Positions 1-10,054 are shown, counted from the stretch's first letter. The stretch is 64,000 nt of DNA from Macrothele yani (GCA_039090855.1 CM077010.1:44658905-44722904), one strand, 5' to 3'. The notes: generated by a model from the sequence alone, not told the origin. Translations and numbers: made by a program.

Positions 1-515
1 TCTTCCCTGGAAGCAGTGGCCCTAAATTCAGGACGAACAGCTGTACGAGTACCCCACCCTTCCGTGGAACTGGTGTCGGTGAATTTAAGACGAAGGACTA
101 TACGAGTCGCTCACCCTTCCCTGGAACCAGTAGCCCTAAATTTGGGATGGGCGACTACAGGAGTCTCTCACCCTTCCCTGAAATCAGTGACCCTAAATTT
201 GGGATGAGCGACTGAAAGAGTTGCCCAGCCTTCCCTGGAACCAGTGGCCCAACGTTTGGGACGAAAGACTTTATGAGTCGCTCGTCTGAACTGTACGAGT
301 CGCTACCCTTTCCTGGAAGCAGTGGCTTTAAATTCGAGACGAACGACTGTACGAGTCACTACCCTTCCCTGGAAGTAGTGGTCCTAAATTTGGGACCCAA
401 AATTTGTGACCATCAACCTGAACAACAACCACTCGTATGTACGAATCGTTCACTCTTCCCTGGAATCAGTGGCACAAAATTTAGGACGAGCGACTGTACG
501 TATATAGCGCATTAA
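1..515. repeat. 57-bp minisatellite derived from SINE-A body
   Basis: About eight degenerate tandem units begin near 1, 58, 115, 172, 229, 307, 364 and 449, with a period of 57 bp. Each unit carries a core like CCTTCCCTGGAACCAGTGG, then CCTAAATTTGGGACGAGCGA and a short spacer. The same core is found in the body of SINE-A, for example at 1990-2035, so the array probably arose by tandem amplification of a SINE fragment. The array continues beyond the left window edge. The open frames across it are not convincing genes. Confidence 0.85.
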
Positions 516-1518
516 GTGTTCACGTTAGTCTTTAGAACTTCAACCAAAAATAAAAATCTGATAAACACAATTCTATTTTGTGTTTCCTTTTACCACGAAC
601 ACTATTGTTTGTAGCAACGTGAGTCATATTCTGGAGTAAGAAAATAATGTAAAAGTTCAGTTGTGTACCTCGAAAGCTCTGGTAGTTGCGAATTTTTTTT
701 TATTGTTGAAACTTCTGTTTGGTTAAAACGAAAAACAAGAGAACTCTACGACAAAGCTCTTGCAGATAATGGATAATCGGTGGAAATTGAAAGACGCATC
801 TGTCAGATTTCTCTTTTAGGGAATCAGGCTCATTTGAATTTGTCGATTCGAATTTTGTGGCCAAATATTAGGTAGTTTTTCCATTAATTAAGGGAGGTGC
901 CCAGAAGGGAAAAACAACGGTATGCGAGAAAGTTATATTCTTAGAAATATTCCCTCTATATCTGCGTTGTGCCAGAATTATCGCAAGAAATACTTCGAAA
1001 GTAATTGACTTTTAAACATCTACCGTTCGCTCCGACAGTCTTCAAGGGCAATCAATCACTCTCCCAGATGTTTCCCGTAAAAGGCGCTGAAAGAATAAAA
1101 ACAATAATACAAAAAAAAAAAAACCCTACACAAAACGGACGCCTGCTGTTTCACCTAATGTTCTCAACTTCTAATATAACAAATTCCAAAGCCGTGTATA
1201 AGGTTTTCCTTTCATAACAATTTCTAAACGGCATTTCCTGTTGCAGAACTGTTGTAATTTTTCACTCGAATTGGTAGTTAAGTCACTGTTACATGGGATA
1301 CATTTGATGCCCATGAGTTTTACATGTTATTGGTACTTGTAGTTACAGAAGAAATGCCTTATATTTTAGCCAAATAGTCTTTTCTTGCGTAATCCTCCAG
1401 TGTTCAAATATCGAAACGTATAGCGTGGTGAAGAAGTTTTAACAATACAGTTAAAACTGCACGATATTACACAACGTCCGTCCCTCAAATTCTAGCAATC
1501 CTCAGAGACAATGGATGC
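516..1518. other. No recognised feature
   Basis: AT-rich sequence with an A-run near 1111-1124. The short open frame at 1005-1217 has no recognisable domain and I do not treat it as a gene. Confidence 0.5.
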
Positions 1519-1526
1519 TTTTAGAG

Positions 1527-1730
1527 CAGTGTTTTTCAACCTTTTTCTCCTGATGTACCACTTCTCATGTTCGCATTATCTTAAATACCATCAATACCTA
1601 AAATTCCAAAGGTTGTCAGTCCTGCATAATTTTTAAACTCTATTCATGTTTCAAAATCTTATCCATCCTCCTCATCACATAGCCACGCGTACCTTTGGAC
1701 AATTCACGTACCACCAGTTGAAAAACGTTG
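1527..1730. mobile_element. Short hAT-type MITE
   Basis: A 204-bp element with inverted ends. The left end starts CAGTGTTTTTCAACC and the right end is GTTGAAAAACGTTG, its near inverse. The flanks are 8-bp near-duplicates, TTTTAGAG (1519-1526) and TTTCAGAG (1731-1738). A CAGTG-TTCAACC terminus with an 8-bp TSD is typical of hAT transposons. There is no coding capacity. Confidence 0.7.
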
Positions 1731-1790
1731 TTTCAGAGGAAACGTCCCGACAACACACCCATGCATCAAGAAACAAACCTATTTCTTTTT

Positions 1791-1870
1791 ACTGATTGGA
1801 GGTTTAACGAACGCCGTGAGCAACTCAATGGGCTATAAGCAGTCGTCCGTTCCTTAATTTAAGGCCACTA
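1791..1870 (-). mobile_element. SINE-A copy interrupted by the LINE, 3' part
   Basis: Minus-strand SINE-A tail and distal body, reading GATTGGAGGTTTAACG on the plus strand. It stops at AAGGCCACTA, which recurs at 9445-9454 where the rest of the same SINE resumes. The LINE at 1871-9444 therefore sits inside this SINE, and the repeated 10 bp is its TSD. Confidence 0.88.
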
Positions 1871-2057
1871 GGCCGCCCCGGTGGCGCAGTGGTCTAAGGC
1901 GCTGGCCTCTGATCGTTCGTCCGTAAGGGGTCCGGGTTCGAATCCCGGTCAGGCATGGATGTTGTGTTTGTCTTACGGCACTGGCTCTCTCCCTTCCCTG
2001 GAACCAGTGACCCTAAATTAGGGACGGGCGACTGCTTATAGCCCATTGAGTTGCTCA
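1871..2057 (+). promoter_or_regulatory. SINE-A-like 5' end of the LINE (internal pol III promoter)
   Basis: This is SINE-A from its first base through GAGTTGCTCA, lacking only the 3' tail. The tRNA-derived head has an A box around TGGCGCAGTGG and a B box GGTTCGAATCCCG (1933-1945). It directly adjoins LINE 5' sequence GTGTTCTA. It could be the native promoter of the family or a template-switch capture of SINE RNA. Confidence 0.75.
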
Positions 2058-2202
2058 GTGTTCTATTTCGTGTGTGTGTTGTGTGTGAAGGTCCCGTGTT
2101 TCTTTTTATATGCCTGCCGAGCTGGTAAGTGCTTATTTTGATTAGTTATCCTTATTTTTCTGCCTTGGCCAAGCTGGCTAAGGGCTAAGCTTCTCCTCGC
2201 CA

Positions 2203-3891
2203 TTGCAAATGGCGGCTTCCGGGGAGAATGACGTCCTAACCCTTGCTACCGGAAATGATGATCTCCCGATAACAGCTTCTCTAAATACTACTACCAATGA
2301 CGTGTCTATCTCGATAAACCACTCCTCCTTGCAGCCTTCTGTTGCTGCCTTACCATCGGATATCGCCTCTTCTTCCAAGTCTCCCAGCGGCGATACGATG
2401 GCTTCTCTGAAAGCTAATGATGACGCCATGGATGTTTCGCACTCCATGCCGGAATCATCTCCAAAGCAACGTACAACTACCCTCTCATATGCTGACGTAA
2501 CCGCATCTAAGTCGGGACCTTCCCAGTCTTCTTTTTCTCCTGGACAATATGAGATGACGCATAATGCTGAAGTCATTGAGGTTGTCCTTAACGCAGATAC
2601 CCCTTCTGGGCTGAAATTCCTTCAAACTATGGAGAATGGTGTTGTGTTTCCGAGCCTGAGAAATACAAAACTTACTGCATATACTGCTGCTCTTCGAGAG
2701 ATTGTTCTTGCATCAGCCATAACTCATGTGGGCAGGAAGCCTTACAAAGTAGTTGTTTACTTCTCTACTCCTGCCCATTCCCTACATGTACTGACCAAGG
2801 GCATCTCAATTGGTGATCGTCACATCCATGCCGAACCTGTTTCACAGAGTTCCGTTGTTGTAAGTTTCTCACCAGTTCCACCTGAGGTTTCAGATGATCT
2901 CTTGATTGCCGCTCTTCTTCCTTATGGCCGGATCATTGGAGGTGTAACTACCTACTCTTCGTTTCCAGAGGTGCCAGAAGATAAATACCTACTCGGGTTT
3001 CGCCGCAATGTTCGTGTGGTCTTCCCTTCAGAGGAGCACATGCTGCGTATTCCACCCACTTTACGTGTACGCTGTTGCACGCACATTAGAGAGATATTCA
3101 TCACAGTAGGCTCCGTCTGTCCGAATTGTAAAGGCACGGGACATCCCCGCGCTCTATGCCCTCATAATGCGAACACTCTTTCCAAGTCAACAGCACGACC
3201 TTCTTCCTCTTTGTCACGCCAATCGGCATCCTCTTCTGGTGCTAAAGACCAGCAACAGCCGACTTCCTCAAAAAGTAGTAATACAGTAGTTGGTCAACCG
3301 ACGTCTAGAAAAAGTAGTGAGACAGCCGTTGGTCAGCCGACGTCTACCAGAAGTAGTGAGACAGCCGTTGGTCAACCGGCGTCTACCAGAAGTAGTGAGA
3401 CAGCCGTTGGTCAACCTACGTCTACCAGAAGTAGTGAGGCAGCCGTTGGTCAACCGACGTCTACCAGAAGTAGTGAGACAGCCGTTGGTCAACCGACGAC
3501 GTCTATGGGTAAACCCTCGACCTCGGGTGATGCATTGGCGCCCACTTTATCTCTTCAGTCAAAAGAGGCATCAATTGTTAATCCAAAGTCTCCTATAGAG
3601 ATGGTTGATGACGATTCTCGTCATACTGCTACACCGACCGTTGAGGTTGTTTCTTCAGTTCCTTTTAAATTGCCGGAAGTTCCAATTCCGGTTACAGCAC
3701 AAAGTCGTGGACGGGCAAAGCGACGTAGAACGTCGCGCGCTAAGAATAAGAAGTTTAGAATTACAACTACCCTTAAGGCAGGACGTGATTGTTCTAGTAG
3801 TCAGATGCTCACGTCTGAAGGCTCTATGGAATCTGATACAGATGATGGAACAATTATTCCGATCTCCTGTGAAAACTTTTACATATTCTAG
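2203..3891 (+). CDS. LINE ORF1 protein (nucleic-acid chaperone, zinc knuckle)
   Basis: A 562-residue open frame. The middle of the protein (about residues 130-300) is a conserved region shared with the second LINE at 28492-30433: both contain TKLTAYT(A/S)AL followed by a VxYFS motif. A CCHC knuckle of the CX2CX4HX4C type lies at about residues 306-319 (CPNCKGTGHPRALC). A 13-residue Ser/Thr-rich repeat follows (about 351-433), then a basic stretch near residue 503 (RGRAKRRRTSRAKNKK). ORF1 proteins of this clade bind element RNA; the function here is inferred. An open frame at 3918-4190 in another phase looks like the original C-terminus, so the ancestral product probably ended near 4190. The start at 2203 is the first ATG in frame. 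Confidence 0.8.
   Translation: MQMAASGENDVLTLATGNDDLPITASLNTTTNDVSISINHSSLQPSVAALPSDIASSSKSPSGDTMASLKANDDAMDVSHSMPESSPKQRTTTLSYADVTASKSGPSQSSFSPGQYEMTHNAEVIEVVLNADTPSGLKFLQTMENGVVFPSLRNTKLTAYTAALREIVLASAITHVGRKPYKVVVYFSTPAHSLHVLTKGISIGDRHIHAEPVSQSSVVVSFSPVPPEVSDDLLIAALLPYGRIIGGVTTYSSFPEVPEDKYLLGFRRNVRVVFPSEEHMLRIPPTLRVRCCTHIREIFITVGSVCPNCKGTGHPRALCPHNANTLSKSTARPSSSLSRQSASSSGAKDQQQPTSSKSSNTVVGQPTSRKSSETAVGQPTSTRSSETAVGQPASTRSSETAVGQPTSTRSSEAAVGQPTSTRSSETAVGQPTTSMGKPSTSGDALAPTLSLQSKEASIVNPKSPIEMVDDDSRHTATPTVEVVSSVPFKLPEVPIPVTAQSRGRAKRRRTSRAKNKKFRITTTLKAGRDCSSSQMLTSEGSMESDTDDGTIIPISCENFYIF
3255..3500 (+). repeat. 39-bp in-frame tandem repeat inside ORF1
   Basis: Six copies of a 39-bp unit encoding variants of TSTRSSETAVGQP. 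Units differ by single substitutions, so the array is in frame and recent. The first unit is the most diverged. Confidence 0.92.
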
Positions 3892-3917
3892 AGGCATCCT
3901 CTCTTCCACAGACACCT

Positions 3918-4190
3918 GTGTCTGGGGAGAAGGTGTATGCATTCCTAATAAGTCCCCGTAGAGACAAGCTGTCTCGCAATTTTTTGGAAGGTTACTCCCA
4001 CTGTCTGTCTGACACCATGAATCAAATGTTGGCGATACATTCTCATTTACGTACCGTTCCGGGCAGAGATCTGGGTGGTCCTTACTGGGCAAAGAAGTTC
4101 CGTAGCCGTCTCGCCAAGTTACAGAACGCAGCCGACAACATCCTCCAACCATCATCAGACTATTCTGTTCAAGACAGTCTCACTGAATAG
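3918..4190 (+). pseudogene. Out-of-frame ORF1 C-terminal extension
   Basis: A 90-residue open frame starting just past the ORF1 stop and ending in TGA/TAG-rich sequence where ORF2 begins. It contains basic and aromatic residues (YWAKKFRSRLAKLQ) and adjoins the ORF2 endonuclease start. It is most simply the displaced C-terminus of ORF1 after a frameshift near 3880. It has no catalytic motif. Confidence 0.5.
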
Positions 4191-7100
4191 TAGGGGTATG
4201 TGTACCCCTTTGGCGAATGCTTTAGTGTATGAAGACGTCCACCACCTCAAAGCAGATCTCCTACTTTTGCAAGAGACAAATTGTCTATCCACTTCACCCT
4301 TCCATCGCTGGAGGAGATGGGACTATCAGTTTCATCACGCGTATAGGTTCTCTCTTCGTGGAGGTTTAGCGATTGGTGTACATAATAGATTTCGTCAAGC
4401 ACTCTCCTCTGTTAAAGTTCATAACCTGTGCCGAGACTTATTGCAGCGACTCACTTTCGTCCTAGATGGACAACGATATTTAGTTTTCAACATATATATT
4501 CCATGTTCATCTACACATCTAACGTTGTTATTTTCGTCGCTCCGCACTGCACTTCAGTCAGCATTACCATCAGATCATGTGCTCATTGGAGGAGACTTTA
4601 ACTGTACACTTCAACCAGAGCTCGATCGCGCTCCTTCGAGGATTGAACATCGTTCACGTCTTGTGGAGCAATTGCGATCATTAGTGTCTGATTTTGATTT
4701 ACATGACGTGTTCCGACGATTGCATCCGACATCCATTTCACATACCTGAAGATCTTCATCTGCATCCTCCTCTCTTTATGCCAGGCTGGATCGATTTTAC
4801 GCTTCTGCTCCGTTATTGCCCATTACAACGGATTGTATGCACTCTCCTACAGCTTCATCGGATCATTGTGCCATCACTATCTCCTGTAGCTCTTCATCTC
4901 GTCTGCATGTTAGACCTCGGTCATGGACACTGGACACTTCTCTCCTAGCTGATGAGAATATGTGCACCGAGATCAAAGATCTTCTTGATCATATGCGAGA
5001 GGGCCTGTCCACTGCACCTTGTGCCATCAATTACTGGCTCGAGGTAAAATCTTACCTAATTTATCTTCTCAGACGTCATTCCTTCTCCGAAGGCACGAAG
5101 CGCTCCATGGAAGAGCAAAATCTCCGAAACACCCTGTTACAGCTTGGTGCGAGTCATCCCATGTATACAGCTTACCAAGCGGATCTTAGAGCACTTCTTG
5201 AGCCTCGTGCACGTCAGGTAATTCTTCGTCTCCGTCTACAACATCTATCACCAGAGGACTGCTCCTTTGAGTTTCTATCCGCGTTAGAAGAAAAACGCCG
5301 CTCGTCGCATCAGCTTCGACTACTTCGGCGGCCTGATGGTGAAATCATCTCTGATCCGGATGCAGTTTGCTCTCAGGTTCGTCGATATTTTACTATCAAA
5401 TACAGTGAAACTCCTCAGCCTTCTGTTTCTGCTTCTGCTACTTTACTCTTTGCTCTTCCCCAAGTTCCTTCCAATCTCTCTGATTCCCTTTTACAACCTA
5501 TTTCGCAGACTGAACTTCGGACCATTCTTGCCTCTCTAAATTCCCGTGCTGTCCCAGGTCCAGATGGCCTTCCGCTCCTTTTCTACCGTACTTTTCTCCC
5601 TTCGTTGCTTCCATTTCTTCTCGCCGCTTTCAATGCTGCTCTTTCTTCCTCTTCTCTTCCGAGGGGTTTCACAGAGGCTCATATGGTGTTATTCCCCAAG
5701 AAAGGCGATCTGCTTGACTTGGGAAACTGGCGTCCTATCTCGCTACTAAACATTGGCTATAAACTCTTCACTAAACTCCTTTCCAGTCGACTCAACCAAG
5801 TTCTTCCATTTCTTCTTTCTCCCGACCAGACCTACACGGTTCCTGGTCGGTCCATCACTTCTAATCTCAATCTCCTTCGAGATCTCCTACATCTGGCTCG
5901 TACTAACTCTGAACCACTTGCCCTCTTTAATCTTGACCAAAGAGCTGCTTTCGACAATATCTCACATTCGTATCTTTCTGCTGTTCTTATTGCTTTCGGC
6001 TTTCCTTTTGCTTTTGTTACCTCTATTCTTGCCCTTTATCAGGACGCTGCTTTCCATGTCAAGACGGCCGCCTTCTTGACTGCACCTATTCCTTTTCGGC
6101 GAGGCATTCGGCAGGGTTGCCCACTTTCTGGGCAGCTCTTTGCCATTGCTTTTGAGCCGTTTCTTCGGTCTGTCCATCGAGCCTTTATAGATGCACTGCC
6201 ACCGCCTACTGCAAGTACTAGGCACTTTTCTGTGACATACTCTGCATATGCTGATGACGCGACCTTTTGTGTACGGACAGAGGCTCAATTCGACATCTTG
6301 CTCCAGATTTACGATCAATATTCTTCATGTTCAGCGGCATCACTTAATACATCCAAGAGTGCAGGTCTATGGAGCGGAGCGTGGGCCTCTAGGACTGACA
6401 CCCCGTGGGGCGCCTCGTGGACTGCTTCATCCCAGAAATTCCTTGGGGTCCATCTCGGAGTCCGTCTTTCAGCTCAAAATGAAACATGGAATGCTCTCAG
6501 AACACGCCTTACTCGAACTGCTGCCTTCTGGCGAGGTTCCCAGTTTTGTACTTCTTACTTCTCAAGAGCTAGAATAGCTCAGACTTATATTCTTTCACCA
6601 TGCCTATATGCATGGTCAGCTGAACGTATGCCCATTTATCACCTCAATGAAATCACTCGAATCATCTCAACGATAATATGGAACAGGTACCATTGGATCC
6701 AGGTCTCCACTCTCTGTCGTCGAGTCACTGATGGAGGTATTTCACTGCTGGACGTTCGCACCTACTATAAAGCACATAAAGTGGTTTCTTTCCTGCGGCT
6801 ACTAAGTGCACCAGAGTCGCCAGTTACGCTCGTTAGAGATGTCATGATTTCGCCTAGGAATTCCCGAATCACTTTCATCATGTATCTTCTAATGGATCAA
6901 TCTCCTTTTTCCATTCTAAACTTTCCCCTTTCTACAAAGAGGTCCTTTCCTTTCTCCGTTCTCTACCCCTCTTACGTGCTCCACCGGCTTCCAACACTGA
7001 ACTATTAGCTGAGCCCCTGTTCTTTTCTTCCATCCTTCATCCCCCTAATGCTCCCTACTTTACTGACCTTTCCTGGCTCCCCGCCGGAATAGTATCTGTT

Positions 7101-7982
7101 CAAGATCTAATTTCTCCAGATCTTTCTTGGAAACCCTTCTCTGATCTGTCCCCCCACATCTCCCCTACCTCTTCCTCTCTTTCACTGTATGATTCCTTCC
7201 GTTCTTCAATCATTACCCTCTTCCCTAACCTTGCCTCTCAAGCTGGGTTAACTCTTGTTCCCTCTGCCTCTCTTCCTCTTCCCTTTTTCCTTTCCGTTCG
7301 GGGCTCATCACTTCCTCTCTCCAGTTTTTCTATCTCGTCTCTTTACCGTTGTCTCATTGATCCACTGTATGCTACACCATTGATGATTCCAGATGTTCCG
7401 AATGTCGCCCTTTCACAAGTGTGGTCCATGTCTAATTCGCCACTATCTGTTCCAGCAGAAAGAAACATCCAATGGTTGTTTCTTCATCGGCGGTTACCAG
7501 TTCCTACCAAATTATTCAGGATGACGCTTGTTGATTCGCCTAACTGCATGTTTTGCTCTACGACTGCGGATGTAGATCATGTATATCAACATTGCACAGT
7601 GCTTCTTCCCTTGTTACATCTGACCTTCACTACTGCACAGTGCCTTAGTACTACTGATCTCTCTTTCTCAGCCTATAGCACGCTACTCAGTTCCAGTACT
7701 CTGCCTATTCCTATATCAGAGTCATGTGCTTATGTTTTCATATTAGCAAAACATGTGATTTTTTGCTACTATCAACAGCTTCGTTCTACCCCTATACAAC
7801 CTACCATCTTTCAGGCGGGAGCTGCCATGTGCAGTCAGTTCCGGAACAGACTGATTTCACGCTTGAGGCTTGCTTTCACTGTTGCTAAGGCTGCGAATCG
7901 AATCCCACACTTTATGTCAATGTGGTCACCTTTTCGTCAATGGTTTTCTGGTCCGTCAGAAGACCTTAGACTATTGTTCTGA
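4165..7982 (+). pseudogene. LINE ORF2: endonuclease-reverse transcriptase
   Basis: Encodes the target-primed reverse transcription enzyme. The N-terminal apurinic-like endonuclease shows LLLLQET (near 4261), GGDFNCTL (near 4589) and SSDHCAI (near 4857). The RT shows GPDGLP, NWRPISLLN, NLDQRAAFD, RRGIRQGCPLSG and the catalytic AYADDATF (near 6244). A C-terminal zinc-like CX2CX7HX4C motif lies at 7545-7595, as in L1-type ORF2. Damage: an in-frame TGA at 4747-4749 in the endonuclease (flanking frame continues) and a frameshift near 6870, after which the frame is open to the TGA ending at 7982. The start is uncertain: the endonuclease block is preceded by an in-frame ATG at 4075 inside the ORF1 tail and by another at 4198. 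Confidence 0.88.
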
Positions 7983-9404
7983 CTTCTGTGAATTTGTTTA
8001 GACTAACTAAAGTATAGTTTTGTAATTAACGTGTTCTTAGGTGCCCTCTTCACCATTGCTGCCCAATGTTACTGCGCGTCTGCATGTTTCTCACCAACAA
8101 GGTCCTGTAGGTGAGGGTTTTTTTTTTTTTTTTTTTTTTTTTGTTACACCACAGGCACTTAGATAAAGTTTAAAGTTTTATGTTCAACGCTTTCCTTATG
8201 TCTGCCGGGCTTTATAATTTCTGGTTTATGCTCACGGTGCTGAGCAAATGTTTGTTAATGTTTAAATTTAATCATTAATTTTGCATAGTGGGGTTTTTGA
8301 TCATGTTACATGTACATAAAGGTATATGATCAGTCAAATACACAATGTTCAGCGAGGTTTAGCACTTTTGTTGTACAAAGAATAATTGTTCCTCGTTCAG
8401 ATATTTGTACTATACCTGAAGTATAGTTGCTATGCCAAAAGCTCAGTTTTGTATATACTAACGTACTTTCGTAATTGCACTGTAAAATTTATGTTCGGCA
8501 CATTTCGCATGTTGGGTCAAGATTAGATGTCTTAAGTTTTATGCTCATGGTGCGGAGCAAACGTTTTGATAGTATTTCAGTTATATGTTTAATGTTACAC
8601 AGTGTGGTGTTTCTCATGTCACATGTGCCTACCAGGAAATAATCAGTCTTTTACATAATGTTCTGCGCTGTATTGCACATTTGCTGTACAAAGAGTCAGT
8701 TTCATATTTTCATTATTTGTATTGTACCCGAAGTATAAATTTTCTGTAAAACGCAAGTTCTGTTTGTACTAATATACTTTACTCTTTGCACTGTGAAATT
8801 TACAGTTGTACCATGGAATTGTAATTCTTTATTAGTGTCTTCCCTATGCCGTTGCACCTTGTGTACATATGTTGTTGTTCATTACATGTTAATCTATAGT
8901 ATTGTGATTGAGGCACTTGTTTAAGCCTAAGTAATAGTTCTTTTTTTTATAATTTGACAGTGTTTCACAATAGAGATATTGCATTCAATTTGTATAGAGT
9001 TCACACCATCATTGTAATTAGATTATTTATTCGCTTATCTTTCAGACACTGAAAAGTATAAGCCTTATGCTCTTTTCTTCTTTTTTCAAGATTGCTCAAA
9101 ATATACATGTTTGTTTTTGCACTGTAAAATTTATAGTTATACCTTGTAATGGTGTTCACCTATTAGAGATGGCACTCTGCTGATGCACATTGCGTACATA
9201 TGATGTACATAGAATAAGTCAACCCTTCAGTCCAGTATTGTCAGTGTTATGAATTTGCTTACATTGTATATAGTGCATCCACATAGTGTAAATATCTCAT
9301 CGTCATTGTAAATAGGTCATCTACTTGTTTATCTTTTGGTAACTGTTAAGCACAGGCAATCTGTATCTTCCTGTCCATGTTTGCTCCAAATAAATATTGT
9401 TGAA
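7983..9404 (+). other. LINE 3' UTR with ~315-330 bp internal repeats
   Basis: Noncoding and AT-rich, with a T-run near 8119-8141. Three diverged copies of a ~315-330 bp unit are recognisable from GCACTGTAAAATTTAT-like blocks at about 8476, 8787 and 9118. The first two units also carry a GCTCACGGTG...GAGCA hairpin (about 8228 and 8542). AATAAA lies at 9389-9394, close to the 3' end. Confidence 0.75.
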
Positions 9405-9444
9405 GCTCACGGTGGTCGTTAAACCTCCAACCAAAAAAAAAAAA
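9405..9444 (+). promoter_or_regulatory. LINE 3' end shared with SINE-A
   Basis: GCTCACGGTGGTCGTTAAAC plus CTCCAACC and an A-run. SINE-A copies (e.g. 17630-17667, 31617-31658) end in the same sequence with CTCCAATC. A shared 3' end is the hallmark of a SINE mobilised by a partner LINE, so this is the likely RT recognition site. Confidence 0.85.
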
Positions 9445-9454
9445 AAGGCCACTA

Positions 9455-9587
9455 GTTCAAGTGAAGGAAGAGAGCCAGTGCCGTAAGACGAACACAACAT
9501 CCATACCTTAGCGGGATTCGAACCCGGACTCCTCTTAGGCGAATGATCAGAAGCCATTGCTTAGACCACTGAGCCACCGGGTTGGCA
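9455..9587 (-). mobile_element. SINE-A copy interrupted by the LINE, 5' part
   Basis: The remainder of the minus-strand SINE that begins at 1791: distal body, then the tRNA-like head with the B box read in reverse (GGATTCGAACCCGG) and the A-box end at about 9587. A short ACAAAC on both outer sides (1773-1778 and 9587-9592) may be the SINE's own TSD. Confidence 0.85.
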
Positions 9588-9632
9588 CAAACTCGTTAGC
9601 GATGTATGTGAACATATGTAATGTAATTATAT

Positions 9633-9796
9633 TGTGACGTACCTGCGAGCAGGACGCACACGACATAAAGGAAGATAGCAATCAGAATAAACGTCTGCGT
9701 AGCTCAGTTGGTAGAGCGACTTGTTCCGGAATAAGCGGACTCGGGTTCGAATCCCGGCGTAGACCGAAAATGACGGAGAAATTTACTTCGTTATAA
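9633..9796 (+). repeat. 5' LTR of the TRIM
   Basis: Starts TGTGACGTACC and ends TTCGTTATAA. Contains the tRNA-like segment at 9693-9765. It differs from the 3' LTR at four positions including one indel, which implies a fairly recent insertion. Confidence 0.82.
9693..9765 (+). promoter_or_regulatory. tRNA-like pol III promoter inside the LTR
   Basis: 73 nt with tRNA architecture. The acceptor halves GTCTGCG and CGTAGAC pair with one G-T wobble. The D arm is GCTC-AGTTGGTA-GAGC, and the T arm is TCGGG-TTCGAAT-CCCGG. The A box TAGCTCAGTTGG and B box GGTTCGAATCC are intact. The anticodon region CTTGTTCCGGAATAAG is a near-perfect palindrome and does not form a standard 7-nt loop, so no anticodon can be assigned and a functional tRNA is unlikely. 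Confidence 0.78.
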
Positions 9797-9814
9797 TGGA
9801 GCCCGAACTATCCG
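9797..9814 (+). promoter_or_regulatory. Primer-binding-site-like sequence of the TRIM
   Basis: TGGAGCCCGAACTATCCG immediately follows the LTR. TGG pairs with the CCA end of a tRNA primer. I could not identify the matching tRNA. Confidence 0.6.
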
Positions 9815-9833
9815 GATGACCCGACCGTTCAAA

Positions 9834-9872
9834 ATCTCGCAATGGTGTGATGTTCTTTCCACATTGCGAGAT
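9834..9872. other. 11-bp perfect hairpin in the TRIM interior
   Basis: ATCTCGCAATG and CATTGCGAGAT are perfect inverted repeats around a 17-nt loop, shortly after the primer-binding site. The position is suitable for an RNA dimerisation or packaging signal, but this is inference. Confidence 0.7.
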
Positions 9873-10045
9873 AGGAAAAATCAGAGAATCCCTTCTCCAG
9901 CGCTTCGAAAAATAAATGTGTGTGACGTTGCATTCCACACACCAGATTGACTGGGAGTTCTCAAGTGCACGTTCTACAGTGGATGGCTGCCTGCAACGAT
10001 TCATGGTCACGGCTGACCCGTGGGCCATGCCGCTGGCCCTCTTTC

Positions 10046-10054
10046 GGGGGGAGA
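10046..10054 (+). promoter_or_regulatory. Polypurine tract of the TRIM
   Basis: GGGGGGAGA directly abuts the 3' LTR start, where plus-strand DNA priming would occur. Confidence 0.7.

Larger units (their letters stand above)
1871..9444 (+). mobile_element. Full-length Tx1/L1-type LINE with SINE-A 5' end
   Basis: A 7.6-kb non-LTR retrotransposon flanked by a 10-bp TSD, AAGGCCACTA (1861-1870 and 9445-9454). Order: SINE-A-like 5' end with tRNA-type A and B boxes (1871-2057), short unique 5' UTR, ORF1 with a CCHC zinc knuckle, ORF2 with apurinic-type endonuclease, reverse transcriptase and a C-terminal CCHC motif, a long 3' UTR, and an A-tail. The RT and ORF1 most resemble the Tx1 branch of the L1 group by motif; this assignment is by eye. 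The last ~30 bp before the A-tail match the SINE-A tail. One stop and at least two frameshifts show the copy is no longer autonomous. Confidence 0.88.

Noticed and set aside
1873..1950. tRNA gene at the LINE 5' end and at each SINE-A head
   Set aside because: A and B boxes are present but the arms do not form a full cloverleaf and each is followed by the same SINE body; these are tRNA-derived SINE heads, not tRNA genes.
3268..3492. Minus-strand repeat protein opposite ORF1
   Set aside because: It is a shadow of the 39-bp in-frame repeat of ORF1; the plus-strand frame extends far beyond it and carries the zinc knuckle.
9693..9765. Functional tRNA in the TRIM LTR
   Set aside because: Acceptor, D and T arms pair, but the anticodon arm is a palindrome without a proper 7-nt loop, and the sequence is duplicated as part of an LTR.
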